Assembly: GCA_034437275.1 (NCBI GenBank)
Contig: DAOTUD010000094.1
Span: forward strand, 20,132-84,131
Reading direction: 5' to 3'
Source of the DNA: TC-15 sp034437275
GTDB lineage: Bacteria > Chloroflexota > Anaerolineae > Aggregatilineales > Aggregatilineaceae
Length of the DNA stretch: 64,000 nt
Within the stretch, counting starts at the first letter, position 1. Each line of letters starts with the position of its first letter. A program made the translations under genes and the position numbers. Below the pieces are notes generated by a model. It searched no databases, was not told where the DNA came from, and worked only from the letters and a program-made list of their open reading frames with translations. Below are positions 26,986 to 34,673 of the stretch, piece after piece.

Positions 26986-27915
26986 TCATGCGTCCTTAAC
27001 CGCCGCGTGTAAGATTTGCTCAAATGCTGCGCGCGACGCGGTGCGCACCACGTCGATGTTGGGCGCGTGCCCGGTGACGCCCAGGTGATCGACGACGGAC
27101 TGGCCCCGGCAGAGGTCGCTCTGCGTCTCGATGGCGACGTGCAGTTGTTCGATGGCGGTCGCGACGCGGCGGTCGAGTGCGACGGCCATCGTGATCGGGT
27201 CGGGCAGGTCGAACCCGGCCAGTTTCGTCTCGGTTTTGACGAACTCGATCAGGGTGCGCTGGATGTCGACGCAAAACGCCCCCAACGCTCCCTGGGCGCG
27301 CAGTTCGCCAGCCGCGTCCGGGTCAAACACGGCGTATTTGCGCGAGATATCCCAGCCGACCATCGTGATCGGCATTCCCAACTCGAACACGATCTTGGCT
27401 GCGTCCGGGTCGGCCCAGAAGTTGTATTCGGCGACCGGGCTGGCGTTGCCGTGCCCCTCGCCGGTGCCGCCCATCGTGTAGCAGGCCGCGACCTTGTCCG
27501 CCAGCGACGGTTCGCGCAGCAGCGCCACCGCGATGTTGGTCAGCGGCCCCAGCGTGACGAGCGTGATCTCGCCCGGCGCGCGGGTGATGGTGTCGATGAT
27601 CACGTCGACGGCGTGGCCGGGGGCGGGCGTGCGGCCTTGCAGTGGCAGCCCGATATCGCCCATGCCGTCGGTGCCGTGTACGTCCTGCGCGGTTTCCAGC
27701 GGGCGCAGTAAAGGCCGTTCGCAGCCGCGATACACGGGGGTGGATGCGCCGCAGAGTTCGACAGTGTACAGCGCATTTTGCACGGCCTGGTCCAGCCCGA
27801 CATTGCCGCTGACGACGGTGATCGCGTCGACCTGGATGTCCGGCTGCTGGAGGGCCATCACCAGGGCGACGGCGTCGTCGGACCCGGTGTCGGTGTCAAT
27901 TAAAAATCGTCTCAT
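26986..27915 (-). CDS. Inosine-uridine-type nucleoside hydrolase
   Basis: Hydrolyses the N-glycosidic bond of ribonucleosides. The 309 residues begin with the calcium-binding DTDTGSDDAVAL motif (residues 7-18); TMGGTGEGHGNASPVAEYNFWADPDAA and the later GWDISRK are also family-typical. The purine/pyrimidine preference cannot be read. It is the first gene of the sufS-sufU transcript group, an unusual place for nucleoside salvage; probably a chance operon. Confidence 0.92.
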   Translation of the reverse strand: MRRFLIDTDTGSDDAVALVMALQQPDIQVDAITVVSGNVGLDQAVQNALYTVELCGASTPVYRGCERPLLRPLETAQDVHGTDGMGDIGLPLQGRTPAPGHAVDVIIDTITRAPGEITLVTLGPLTNIAVALLREPSLADKVAACYTMGGTGEGHGNASPVAEYNFWADPDAAKIVFELGMPITMVGWDISRKYAVFDPDAAGELRAQGALGAFCVDIQRTLIEFVKTETKLAGFDLPDPITMAVALDRRVATAIEQLHVAIETQSDLCRGQSVVDHLGVTGHAPNIDVVRTASRAAFEQILHAAVKDA

Positions 27916-28079
27916 GCGTGTGGCTATCCTTTGCTTCGCTGTGGATTATCGCACAAATTAACCAGAGTATCCTACCGCGCAGAAAAAAATTAGAAAAATC
28001 ATACGAATATAAAATAAAATAAATACCGGGCCATCGCGACCCGGCATTGGTATGTAACGCTGTGTGACAGCGGCGGCGC
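27916..28079. other. AT-rich gap between the two suf transcription units
   Basis: 164 bp, notably AT-rich (about 27965-28025) against the GC-rich background. Holds the sufD terminator at its right end and, on the minus strand, presumably the promoter for the nucleoside hydrolase-sufSU group (GATAAT-like hexamer near 27945); AAAGGAT precedes the hydrolase start. Confidence 0.4.
28003..28045 (-). terminator. Terminator of the sufCBD unit
   Basis: Read on the minus strand, CCGGG pairs with CCCGG (28026-28044) around a loop that can add three weaker pairs, followed by TATTTATTTTATTTTAT. It starts about 35 bp after the sufD stop. Confidence 0.6.
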
Positions 28080-29426
28080 TTATGCCCGGCCCAGCAGCTT
28101 GCGCTCGATGTAATCCATCATGCGGTTGCGCACATTCTCGAACGGGATGCGGTCCAACACCGGGACGAAGAAACCATCCACGACCAGCTTCTCGGCCTCG
28201 TCACGCGGCAGGCCGCGCGCCATCAGGTAAAAGAGCTGCTCCTTGTCGATCTGCCCGGTGGCAGAGGCGTGCGTGCAGCGCACGTCGTCGGCCTCGATCT
28301 CCAGCCCCGGGATGCTGTCGGCGCGGCAGGTGTTGCTCATCAGCATGTTACGGTTGGCCTGGAAGCCGTCCGTCTTCTGCGCGCCGGGCAGCGCCTTGAT
28401 CATGCCCTGCCACACACTCCGCGACTCATCGCGCAGCACGCCCTTGAACAGCAGGTCGGACGTGGTGTGCGGCGCGTTGTGGTTCTGCTGCGTGTCCAGG
28501 TCCATGAACTGCTTGCCGTCCGGGAAGTACACCGCGCTCATGCGGCCCCACGCGCCTTCGCCGTCCAGGTCGATCTCCAGGAACGCCTTGATCAGCTTGC
28601 CGCCCATCTGCCCGGTGATCCAGTCGAGCTGGCCATTGCTGCCGACGCGGGCGCGCTGGTGGCTGAACTCGAAGACGGTGTGGCCCCAGTCCTGCAGGTT
28701 GGCGAAGCGCAGGGTGGCCCCGTCCTTGACGATCAACTCGGTGACGCCGATGAAGCTGGCGTCGGCGTCCAGGGTGGGGGACAGGCTCTCGTGCAGGTAG
28801 TCGATCTGCGCGCCTTCTTCGAGCACGATCAGCATATGGCCCAGGGTTGCGCCGGGGCGGGTGGCGTAGAAGATGCTGTGCGCCGGCAGTTCGACCGCCT
28901 GGCCGCGCGGCACGTACAGGAATACGCCGTGTGTCCACAGCGCCGCGTTGAGCGCCGCGAACTTGCCGTTGTCCGGCGTCACGGCCTGGGTCATCAGGTG
29001 GTCGCGCACCAGGTCGGGATGCTCCCGCGCGGCGGTGCGCAGGTCGGTGAAGATCACGCCCTGGTCGGCGAGTTTGGCGTTGGTTTCGTGGTGGACGAGT
29101 TGATCGTCGACAAAGGCGATCAGGCCGCCCTGTTCCTCACCGAGCAAGGGCTGGCGGTTGGGCGCGGGGATGTCCTCGAAGGTGCCGCCGTCGGGCGACA
29201 GCAGGTTCCCGGCGCTGTCCCAGTCAATATGCCGGTAATCGGTGCGCCGCCAGGGTTCGTCTTGGGTGGTGGGCATGGGCAGCGCCTCGTAGGTGTCCCA
29301 TGCCGCCAGCCGCATCTGGCGCAGCCAGTCCGGTTCATCATACCGCGCGCTCACGGCTTCGACATCCGCCCGTGTGAGCGGCGGGGCTTTAAATTCGCGT
29401 GCAACACGACGACGACGGGTTGCCAC
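28080..29426 (-). CDS. sufD: Fe-S cluster assembly protein SufD
   Basis: Partner of SufB in the SufBC2D scaffold. The 448-residue protein carries the SufBD core: VELPAHSIFYATRPGATLGHMLIVLEEGA, a beta-helical middle, then NMLMSNTCRADSIPGLEIEADDVRCTHASATG and QLFYLMARGLPRDEAE at the C-terminus. It keeps the Cys of the RCTHAS motif. The N-terminal helical part begins with a basic ATRRRRVAREFK stretch. The 228 bp separating it from sufB contain a palindromic repeat, unusual inside a suf operon. Confidence 0.93.
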   Translation of the reverse strand: MATRRRRVAREFKAPPLTRADVEAVSARYDEPDWLRQMRLAAWDTYEALPMPTTQDEPWRRTDYRHIDWDSAGNLLSPDGGTFEDIPAPNRQPLLGEEQGGLIAFVDDQLVHHETNAKLADQGVIFTDLRTAAREHPDLVRDHLMTQAVTPDNGKFAALNAALWTHGVFLYVPRGQAVELPAHSIFYATRPGATLGHMLIVLEEGAQIDYLHESLSPTLDADASFIGVTELIVKDGATLRFANLQDWGHTVFEFSHQRARVGSNGQLDWITGQMGGKLIKAFLEIDLDGEGAWGRMSAVYFPDGKQFMDLDTQQNHNAPHTTSDLLFKGVLRDESRSVWQGMIKALPGAQKTDGFQANRNMLMSNTCRADSIPGLEIEADDVRCTHASATGQIDKEQLFYLMARGLPRDEAEKLVVDGFFVPVLDRIPFENVRNRMMDYIERKLLGRA

Positions 29427-29474
29427 AGTTGGTTAGCCTTTCTGTTCTGTCCGTAAATTTCCGTAGTGGGGTGT

Positions 29475-29625
29475 ATTTCGGTTTCGTTCACCCTTGCGAA
29501 TTTACCCCCCCCCTGGCCCCTCCCCGCACGCGGAGAGGGGAAATAGATCAGGGTTCGAAAGTCCCTCTCCGTTTACGGGGAGGGGTAAACTGGCACCTTT
29601 TCGTTACCGTGAACGTTTACGAAAT
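29475..29625. repeat. Palindromic MITE-like repeat A, between sufB and sufD
   Basis: A core with ends TTTACCCC (29501) and GGGGTAAA (29582-29589) contains a strong internal palindrome around CGCACGCGGAGAGGGG and CCCTCTCCGTTTACGGG. Outer arms ATTTCGGTTTCGTTCAC (29475) and the complement of GTGAACGTTTACGAAAT (to 29625) form an imperfect terminal inverted repeat, 18 of 26 positions matching. The same core occurs at about 36513, 40250 and, reversed, 45269. A C9 run lies at its left. It codes for nothing. Confidence 0.7.
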
Positions 29626-29654
29626 GCCACCTCCGTTGATCGAATATCGATTGC

Positions 29655-31073
29655 TTACCCGATCGAGCCTTCCATCTGGAGCTGGATCAGGCGGTTCATC
29701 TCGATGGAGTATTCCATCGGCAGCTCTTTGGTCAGCGGTTCCAGGAAGCCGTTGACGACCATCGCGTTCGCTTCATGTTCGCCCAGGCCGCGGCTCATCA
29801 GGTAGAAGAGCTGGTTGTCGCCGACCTTGCTCACCGTTGCCTCGTGGCCGACCGTCACCTCCGGATTTTCGATCTCGATGTAGGGGTAGGTGTCCGACTC
29901 GCTGATCTCGTCGAGCAGCAGGGCGTCGCAGACAACCGTGCTCTTGACGTTTTCGGCATCCGGGTAGACCTTCAGCAGCCCGCGATAGCTGCTGCGCCCG
30001 CCGTTCTTGCAGATCGACTTACTGATGATCTGGCTGGTGGTGTTGGGCGCGACGTGGACTGCCTTGCCGCCCGCGTCCTGAATCTGGTTGCGACCGGCGA
30101 ACGCAATCGACAGAATCTCGCCGTGTGCGCCGGGTTCCATCAGGTAGACCGACGGGTACTTCATCGTGATCTTGCTGCCCAGGTTGGCGTCCACCCACTC
30201 GTGGCTGGCGTCGCCGTAGACCATCGCGCGCTGCGTCACCAGGTTGTACACGTTGTCCGACCAGTTCTGGATCGTGGTGTAGCGCGAGCGCGCGCCGCGT
30301 TTGGCGACGATCTCGATCACACCGCTGTGCAGGCTGTCGGTGGTGTAGGCCGGGGCGGTGCAGCCCTCGACGTAGTGCAGGTACGCGCCTTCGTCCACGA
30401 TGATTATCGTGCGCTCGAACTGCCCGATGTTGGCCGTGTTCAGGCGGAAGTATGCCTGCAGCGGCATCTCGATCTCGACGCCCGGCGGCACGTAGATGAA
30501 CGACCCCCCCGACCAGACCGCCGCGTTGAGGGCGGCGTACTTGTTGTCGTGGGCGGGGATCACGGTGGCAAAATATTCGCGGAACAGGTCTTCGTGTTCC
30601 TGCAAGCCGTGCTCGATGCTCTTGAAGATGACGCCCTGCGCTTCCAGCTCTTTTTTGACCTGGTGGTAAACCATCTCCGAGTCGTACTGGGCACCGGCCC
30701 CGGCCAGGAACTTCTGCTCGGCTTCGGGGATGCCCAGGCGGTCGAAGGTGCGCTTGATGTTTTCCGGCACCTCGTCCCAGGAGCGCCCCTCTTTGTCCGA
30801 CGGCTTGACGAAGAAGTAGATGTCGTCCTCGCGCAGCCCGGAGAGGTCCGGTCCCCACTGGGGAACGGGTTTGCTCTGGTAAATTTCCAGCGCCTTCAGC
30901 CGGTAGTCGCGCATCCACTGCGGTTCGTTCTTCATCTCGCTGATCTGGCCGACGACCTCGGCGTCTAGCCCTTTGCGCGCGCGAAATACGTAACTGTCTG
31001 GATCGTGGAAGCCATATTGATCTTCGTATGCTTCGCGTATGCCTTGCAGCTGTTCAGCATCACTCATGGTCAC
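29655..31073 (-). CDS. sufB: Fe-S cluster assembly protein SufB
   Basis: Main scaffold subunit where the cluster forms. The 472 residues show the typical SufB N-terminal helices, KDELEAQGVIF-like segment, SGGSFIYVPPGVEIEMPLQAYFRLN, AYTTDSLHSGVIEIVAKRGARSRYTTIQNWS, and the STVVCDALLLDEISESDTYPYIEI motif containing the conserved Cys, then HEATVSKVGDNQLFYLMSRGL. Order sufC-sufB-sufD on the minus strand is the common one. Starts 12 bp after sufC ends. Confidence 0.96.
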   Translation of the reverse strand: MTMSDAEQLQGIREAYEDQYGFHDPDSYVFRARKGLDAEVVGQISEMKNEPQWMRDYRLKALEIYQSKPVPQWGPDLSGLREDDIYFFVKPSDKEGRSWDEVPENIKRTFDRLGIPEAEQKFLAGAGAQYDSEMVYHQVKKELEAQGVIFKSIEHGLQEHEDLFREYFATVIPAHDNKYAALNAAVWSGGSFIYVPPGVEIEMPLQAYFRLNTANIGQFERTIIIVDEGAYLHYVEGCTAPAYTTDSLHSGVIEIVAKRGARSRYTTIQNWSDNVYNLVTQRAMVYGDASHEWVDANLGSKITMKYPSVYLMEPGAHGEILSIAFAGRNQIQDAGGKAVHVAPNTTSQIISKSICKNGGRSSYRGLLKVYPDAENVKSTVVCDALLLDEISESDTYPYIEIENPEVTVGHEATVSKVGDNQLFYLMSRGLGEHEANAMVVNGFLEPLTKELPMEYSIEMNRLIQLQMEGSIG

Positions 31074-31085
31074 TTGCTCCCGTGT

Positions 31086-31862
31086 TTAGCTACCGTTACC
31101 GTTTTGTTTCTCGCGCAGCCAGTTGTAACCGTGCTCTTCCAGGTGCGTCGCCAGTTCTGACCCGCCGCTTTCGACGACCTGGCCATCCAGCATGATGTGC
31201 ACGAACTGCGGCTGAATGTGGTTGAGAATACGCTGGTAGTGGGTGATCAGCAGCACCCCCAGGTCGGAGTCGCTCAGCGTGTTCACGCCATCTGCCACGA
31301 TGCGCAGCGCATCGATATCCAGGCCGGAGTCGGTCTCGTCCATGACGGCGATCTTAGGTTCCAGCACCGCCATCTGCAAAATCTCGGCGCGCTTCTTCTC
31401 GCCGCCGGAGAACCCGTCGTTCAGGTAGCGCCCGCCGAAGCTGGGGTCCATTTGCAGCACGTCCATTTTGTCCAGCATCAGTTTGCGGAACGCCGGGATC
31501 GAGATGCCCTTACTGTCCGGGTCGTCGTCTTGCATGCGGGCGTTGATCGCGTTGCGCAGGAAGTTCGCAACCGTCACGCCGGGGATGGCGACCGGGTATT
31601 GAAAAGCCATAAACAGGCCCAACCGGGCACGCTCGTCGGTTTCCAGTTCCAATAAGTCCTGCCCGTCGAAGATGATCTGCCCGGCGGTGATCTCGTACGC
31701 GGGGTGGCCCATGATCGTGTTGGCCAGCGTGCTCTTGCCCGAGCCGTTCGGCCCCATCAACGCGTGAATCTCGGCCTGCTTGACGACCAGGTCAACGCCC
31801 TTGAGAATGGGCTGATCGTCGACACTAACGTGCAAATTCCGAATTTCTAACGCAGCTCCCAT
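31086..31862 (-). CDS. sufC: SUF system ATPase SufC
   Basis: ABC-type ATPase of 258 residues driving SufBC2D. Walker A GPNGSGKSTLAN, the SufC-typical signature FSGGEKKRAEILQM, Walker B IAVMDETDSGLDIDALR, and H-loop LLITHYQRIL are all present. It is the first gene of the operon, with GGAGGA about 10 bp upstream of the ATG and a near-consensus promoter 107-136 bp upstream. Confidence 0.97.
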   Translation of the reverse strand: MGAALEIRNLHVSVDDQPILKGVDLVVKQAEIHALMGPNGSGKSTLANTIMGHPAYEITAGQIIFDGQDLLELETDERARLGLFMAFQYPVAIPGVTVANFLRNAINARMQDDDPDSKGISIPAFRKLMLDKMDVLQMDPSFGGRYLNDGFSGGEKKRAEILQMAVLEPKIAVMDETDSGLDIDALRIVADGVNTLSDSDLGVLLITHYQRILNHIQPQFVHIMLDGQVVESGGSELATHLEEHGYNWLREKQNGNGS

Positions 31863-31932
31863 CGGTGTGGAGTTCCTCCTCTAGGCTTGGAAGCGAACAA
31901 TTGTCTGGATATTAGGTCAGCCTGCTAGTTTC

Positions 31933-31944
31933 TCTCAAATGAGA
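31933..31944. promoter_or_regulatory. Candidate operator in the suf leader
   Basis: Perfect inverted repeat TCTCA-AA-TGAGA, placed roughly 15-25 nt downstream of the expected transcription start of sufC. The position suits an Fe-S or redox repressor, but the motif does not match a regulator I can name, and no regulator gene is adjacent. Confidence 0.4.
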
Positions 31945-31968
31945 ATGTTTTGCAATAGGTCTTGTAGG

Positions 31969-31998
31969 ATTATAACAGTAAAGCGGGGGGGGTGTCAA
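31969..31998 (-). promoter_or_regulatory. suf operon promoter with G/C homopolymer spacer
   Basis: On the minus strand TTGACA (complement of 31993-31998), an 18-bp spacer, and TATAAT (complement of 31969-31974): both hexamers are perfect consensus. The spacer contains eight consecutive C (plus-strand G8, 31985-31992), next to the -35. Length change of this run would alter spacing and therefore strength. Confidence 0.8.
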
Positions 31999-32030
31999 TA
32001 AATAAGATAAATATCTAATAAATTACTTAT

Positions 32031-32261
32031 CTATGCTCAGGGGTCCACGAATAACCTGTCGCGTCGAGTCTGGCCAGCGCAAAAAACGCCCCTCACCCCC
32101 CGGCCCCCTCTCCCGCAGAGCAGGCGAGGGGGAGTCACAGCGCACGTTTTTTCCCCTCGCCCATGCGAGGGGAGACCGCCCGGCAGGGCGGAGGGGTGAG
32201 GGCCACTTTGGCGACCATATTCACCTATTGCTGACAACTCGTTCGTAGACCCTATGCTCAG
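32031..32261. mobile_element. MITE-like element E with 10-bp target duplication
   Basis: CTATGCTCAG occurs as a direct repeat at 32031-32040 and 32252-32261. Between them the ends GGTCCACGAATAACCTGTC (from 32042) and the complement GGTCTACGAACGAGTTGTC (ending 32251) form a 19-bp inverted repeat, 14 of 19 positions matching. The interior is a GC-rich palindrome region (CCCCTCACCCC ... GGGGTGAGGG) with no reading frame of note. About 210 bp, non-autonomous; no transposase in the window matches these ends. It sits 33 bp upstream of the suf -35. Confidence 0.8.
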
Positions 32262-32324
32262 TCGCAGGTGGCTGTTTGCGGCTGGCTGGTCTATATTCTA
32301 CCAAAACCTACTGGAGGATGGATG

Positions 32325-32657
32325 ATGACTGACGAAACGCCCGATATCAGTGGAATGTCGGTAGAACAGCGCGAAGCCCTGGTGCGCGATGCCCTGCGCA
32401 CCGTGATCGACCCGGAGCTTGGCCTGAGCGTGCAGGAGTTGGGGCTGGTCCGGGACCTGGACATTCAGGACGACAAGCTGCACATCATGATGATCATGAC
32501 CACGCCGTTTTGCCCGTATGCGCCGCAGTTGCTCGAAGCCACGCGCAAGAAAGCCCAGGAGACGCTGGGCGTCCCCACCACGATCGAGTTGGGGATGCAA
32601 GCCTGGAACCCGTCGATGGCCGAGGAAGGCATCCTCGACGACTGGGGCCTGTTCTAG
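32325..32657 (+). CDS. SufT/MIP18-family (DUF59) iron-sulfur maturation protein
   Basis: Protein of 110 residues with the family's DPELGLSVQELGLVRDL stretch and the TTPFCPYAPQL segment holding the conserved Cys. SufT-like proteins help mature Fe-S proteins; its divergent position from sufCBD fits. Two adjacent ATGs exist (32322, 32325); GGAGG at 32313 gives better spacing to the second. The frame is open upstream to 32268 without support. It ends 12 bp before the convergent PPC-domain gene stop. Confidence 0.88.
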   Translation: MTDETPDISGMSVEQREALVRDALRTVIDPELGLSVQELGLVRDLDIQDDKLHIMMIMTTPFCPYAPQLLEATRKKAQETLGVPTTIELGMQAWNPSMAEEGILDDWGLF

Positions 32658-32669
32658 CGCGCGGCCTGG

Positions 32670-33782
32670 TCACCAAACCAGCAGGGGCGTACCATCCTGG
32701 ACTGCGCCCCTATTGTGTTTCTGTTGTGTTTCTGTTTCCCACGCCGCCAGCAGCGTATAGCTGGCGGTGGTGTCTTGAAAGAGCGCATCCCCCACGCGCA
32801 CGGCATACACACCATCGGCGGGCATCGCCAGCAGCACGCTGATCGCGCGGGTGGCGTCGCCCTCGTTGATGTACAGCGTTTGCGTGCGGTCCAGCGTGGT
32901 GATCTCCAGCGCGGGCGCGATCACGTCCGCCTCGGCGCGCACGGTGACCCGCACCTGATCGCCTCGTGCAGCCCGCAGGTAGTGCCATTGGGCGTGCGTA
33001 TCTCCGCCCAGCACGCCGCTTTGCGGCTCCCCATCGGCCAGCAGCTCGACTTTTGACGGGGTCAGCGTGAGTTCGTAGGGGCCGCCGGTGCCCTCGGAGT
33101 TCCAACTGACCACGATCACATACGCCGCGCCGGAGTCGGGCACGAACGGGTCGAGCGTGGCCCCCCTCTGGTACTCGGTGCTGATGATCAGGTCGTCCGG
33201 GCCATAGATCGACAGGTGCGGGTCGCTGTAGCGCAGGTCGTCCTGCACATCGACGCGCAGCAGATCGCCGGCGGCGTCCGGGTCGGCCACGAACAGGAAA
33301 TAGTTGTTGGGCTGGCTGCTGTTGACGACACCGACCAGCGGCTTGCCGGGGGTGATGGTGGGGATCGTGCTCAGGTACATCACTTGCAGCGTGTAATCGC
33401 CAGTCCCGCTGTAGCGCGCGGCAGCGACGGTATACGAGCCGGTGGCGGGCAGTTCAAAGGGGCCGATGCGCGAGTTTAGCCCTTCGCCGCCGTCGTCGTC
33501 GGTGACCAGGGTAGCCCCCTGGCTGTCGCGTAGTGTCAGGTAGGTGTCCAGATCGTTCGGTTCGCTGGCGCGCATATCGATCAACACCAGGTCCCCGGCC
33601 TGCCCGTCGAAGCGCCACAGGTCTTCGGGGCTGTTGCTGCTGAGCCGCCCGCGCACGGTCTGCCCGTAGGCGAGGCGGTCGGGTGCGCCCTGCTGGGGTG
33701 GGGCGGCCTGCGCGATGCTCACCGCCAGCAGCAAGCCTGCGCTGAGCAGTCCCCACCAGACAAAACGACGATGTGCGGTCAT
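32670..33782 (-). CDS. Secreted protein with PPC-type beta-sandwich domains
   Basis: Protein of 370 residues. The start MTAHRRFVWWGLLSAGLLLAVSIAQA is a signal peptide; AAAGGAG lies 8 bp upstream of this ATG, so I use 33782 rather than the longer frame to 33857. Three consecutive beta-rich repeats follow: the first has YGQTVRGRLSSNSPEDLWRFDGQAGDLV and DLDTYLTLRDSQG, typical of the bacterial pre-peptidase C-terminal (PPC) domain; the second and third are more diverged (VGVVNSSQPNNYFLF; SGVLGGDTHAQWHYLRAA). No protease domain is attached. Probably a surface or extracellular binding protein. Confidence 0.8.
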   Translation of the reverse strand: MTAHRRFVWWGLLSAGLLLAVSIAQAAPPQQGAPDRLAYGQTVRGRLSSNSPEDLWRFDGQAGDLVLIDMRASEPNDLDTYLTLRDSQGATLVTDDDGGEGLNSRIGPFELPATGSYTVAAARYSGTGDYTLQVMYLSTIPTITPGKPLVGVVNSSQPNNYFLFVADPDAAGDLLRVDVQDDLRYSDPHLSIYGPDDLIISTEYQRGATLDPFVPDSGAAYVIVVSWNSEGTGGPYELTLTPSKVELLADGEPQSGVLGGDTHAQWHYLRAARGDQVRVTVRAEADVIAPALEITTLDRTQTLYINEGDATRAISVLLAMPADGVYAVRVGDALFQDTTASYTLLAAWETETQQKHNRGAVQDGTPLLVW

Positions 33783-33816
33783 GGATGCCACTCCTTTGGT
33801 CCCGGTCGCTGCGTTG

Positions 33817-33846
33817 ATTATACTGGCTGCGCGGCAGAAATGTGAA
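33817..33846 (-). promoter_or_regulatory. Promoter of the PPC-domain gene
   Basis: On the minus strand TTCACA (complement of 33841-33846), 18-bp spacer, TATAAT (complement of 33817-33822), about 35 bp before the ATG at 33782. Confidence 0.55.
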
Positions 33847-33923
33847 ACTGACTTCAAGCTGACGGTGGGCGGATATACTTTGTATTGGTTTGTTAATGAT
33901 TCTGGATAGAAGTCTGCAAAAGA

Positions 33924-33952
33924 TTGCTTTGCCAGACGGGGGCCCGTATACT
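33924..33952 (+). promoter_or_regulatory. Promoter candidate for the 34048 gene
   Basis: TTGCTT (33924-33929), 17-bp spacer, TATACT (33947-33952). A second candidate overlaps downstream: TTGACT near 33962 with TACTAT 16 bp later. Either would give a leader of 55-90 nt. Confidence 0.45.
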
Positions 33953-34047
33953 TAAATAAAGTTGACTTGTATTAGGGAGATTTTACTATCGACGCAATGC
34001 ACTGACATTTTTGCTCACGCGGGGCGAATGAGAAAGGATAAGCCGCA

Positions 34048-34488
34048 ATGTCATCGGCGGGAGCCTCCAGACGCCAGTACGGTCTGTCGACGGACTTGTT
34101 TGTCAGTCACAAGGAGAGCGACCAGACGGTGGTGCTGGGTGGTGTCGGGCAAGGTTCGCAGCGCTGGGTGCATGTGATGACCCGGCGGGCGGCACAGGTG
34201 ATGTGGTTCAAACTCACCAGCCTGCTGTATCCCGAAAAAGCTGACCTGGTAACAGCCCTGGCAAGCACAGCCCCACTGCGGGCACCGGCCAACAACAGCG
34301 TGACGACCCATGCGGAAGTGGTGCAAAAAGGCAATGGATACTACACCGTGATCGGCTGGGTCCAGCGCAATTCCTGGGTGGTGATGCTCGATGAGCTTGA
34401 TGCGCGCCGGTTGTGGGCGTCACTCGATCTGGCATTGTTTCCAGTTGGTTGGGAGGGACGTGAAACCAAGCCTAAAAAACTGAACTGA
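34048..34488 (+). CDS. Hypothetical protein
   Basis: Protein of 146 residues I do not recognise. It has an N-terminal polar part (YGLSTDLFVSHKESDQTVVLGG), a segment TRRAAQVMWFKLTSLLYPEK, and a beta-like region NGYYTVIGWVQRNSWVVMLDELDARRLWASLD. No signal peptide or membrane helix; pI seems basic. A weak AGGATAAG precedes the ATG at 34048. Good codon use and its own promoters support it as real. The final WEGRETKPKKLN tail is charged. Function unknown. Confidence 0.6.
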   Translation: MSSAGASRRQYGLSTDLFVSHKESDQTVVLGGVGQGSQRWVHVMTRRAAQVMWFKLTSLLYPEKADLVTALASTAPLRAPANNSVTTHAEVVQKGNGYYTVIGWVQRNSWVVMLDELDARRLWASLDLALFPVGWEGRETKPKKLN

Positions 34489-34673
34489 ACGTACTATCAT
34501 ACATTCTCATCTTCATTGGAATCATCAATTCCACATTGACGCGAGCAGCATTCATCTCTGGATGTTGTTCGTGTTTTTTTTGGGGGGGGCGGGTTCCGGC
34601 GTGTTGTCAATTTTCCGGTTCCGTACTACCATCCGGTTATGAGTCGACGGCGTTCTAACTGGAGGAGTCTGGC
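34489..34673. other. Intergenic region with T8-G8 tract
   Basis: 185 bp. A run of eight T followed directly by eight G lies at about 34574-34589, upstream of a weak promoter-like pair TTGTCA (34604-34609) and TACCAT (34627-34632, 17-bp spacer) for the M23 gene. No RNA gene or repeat recognised. Confidence 0.4.
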
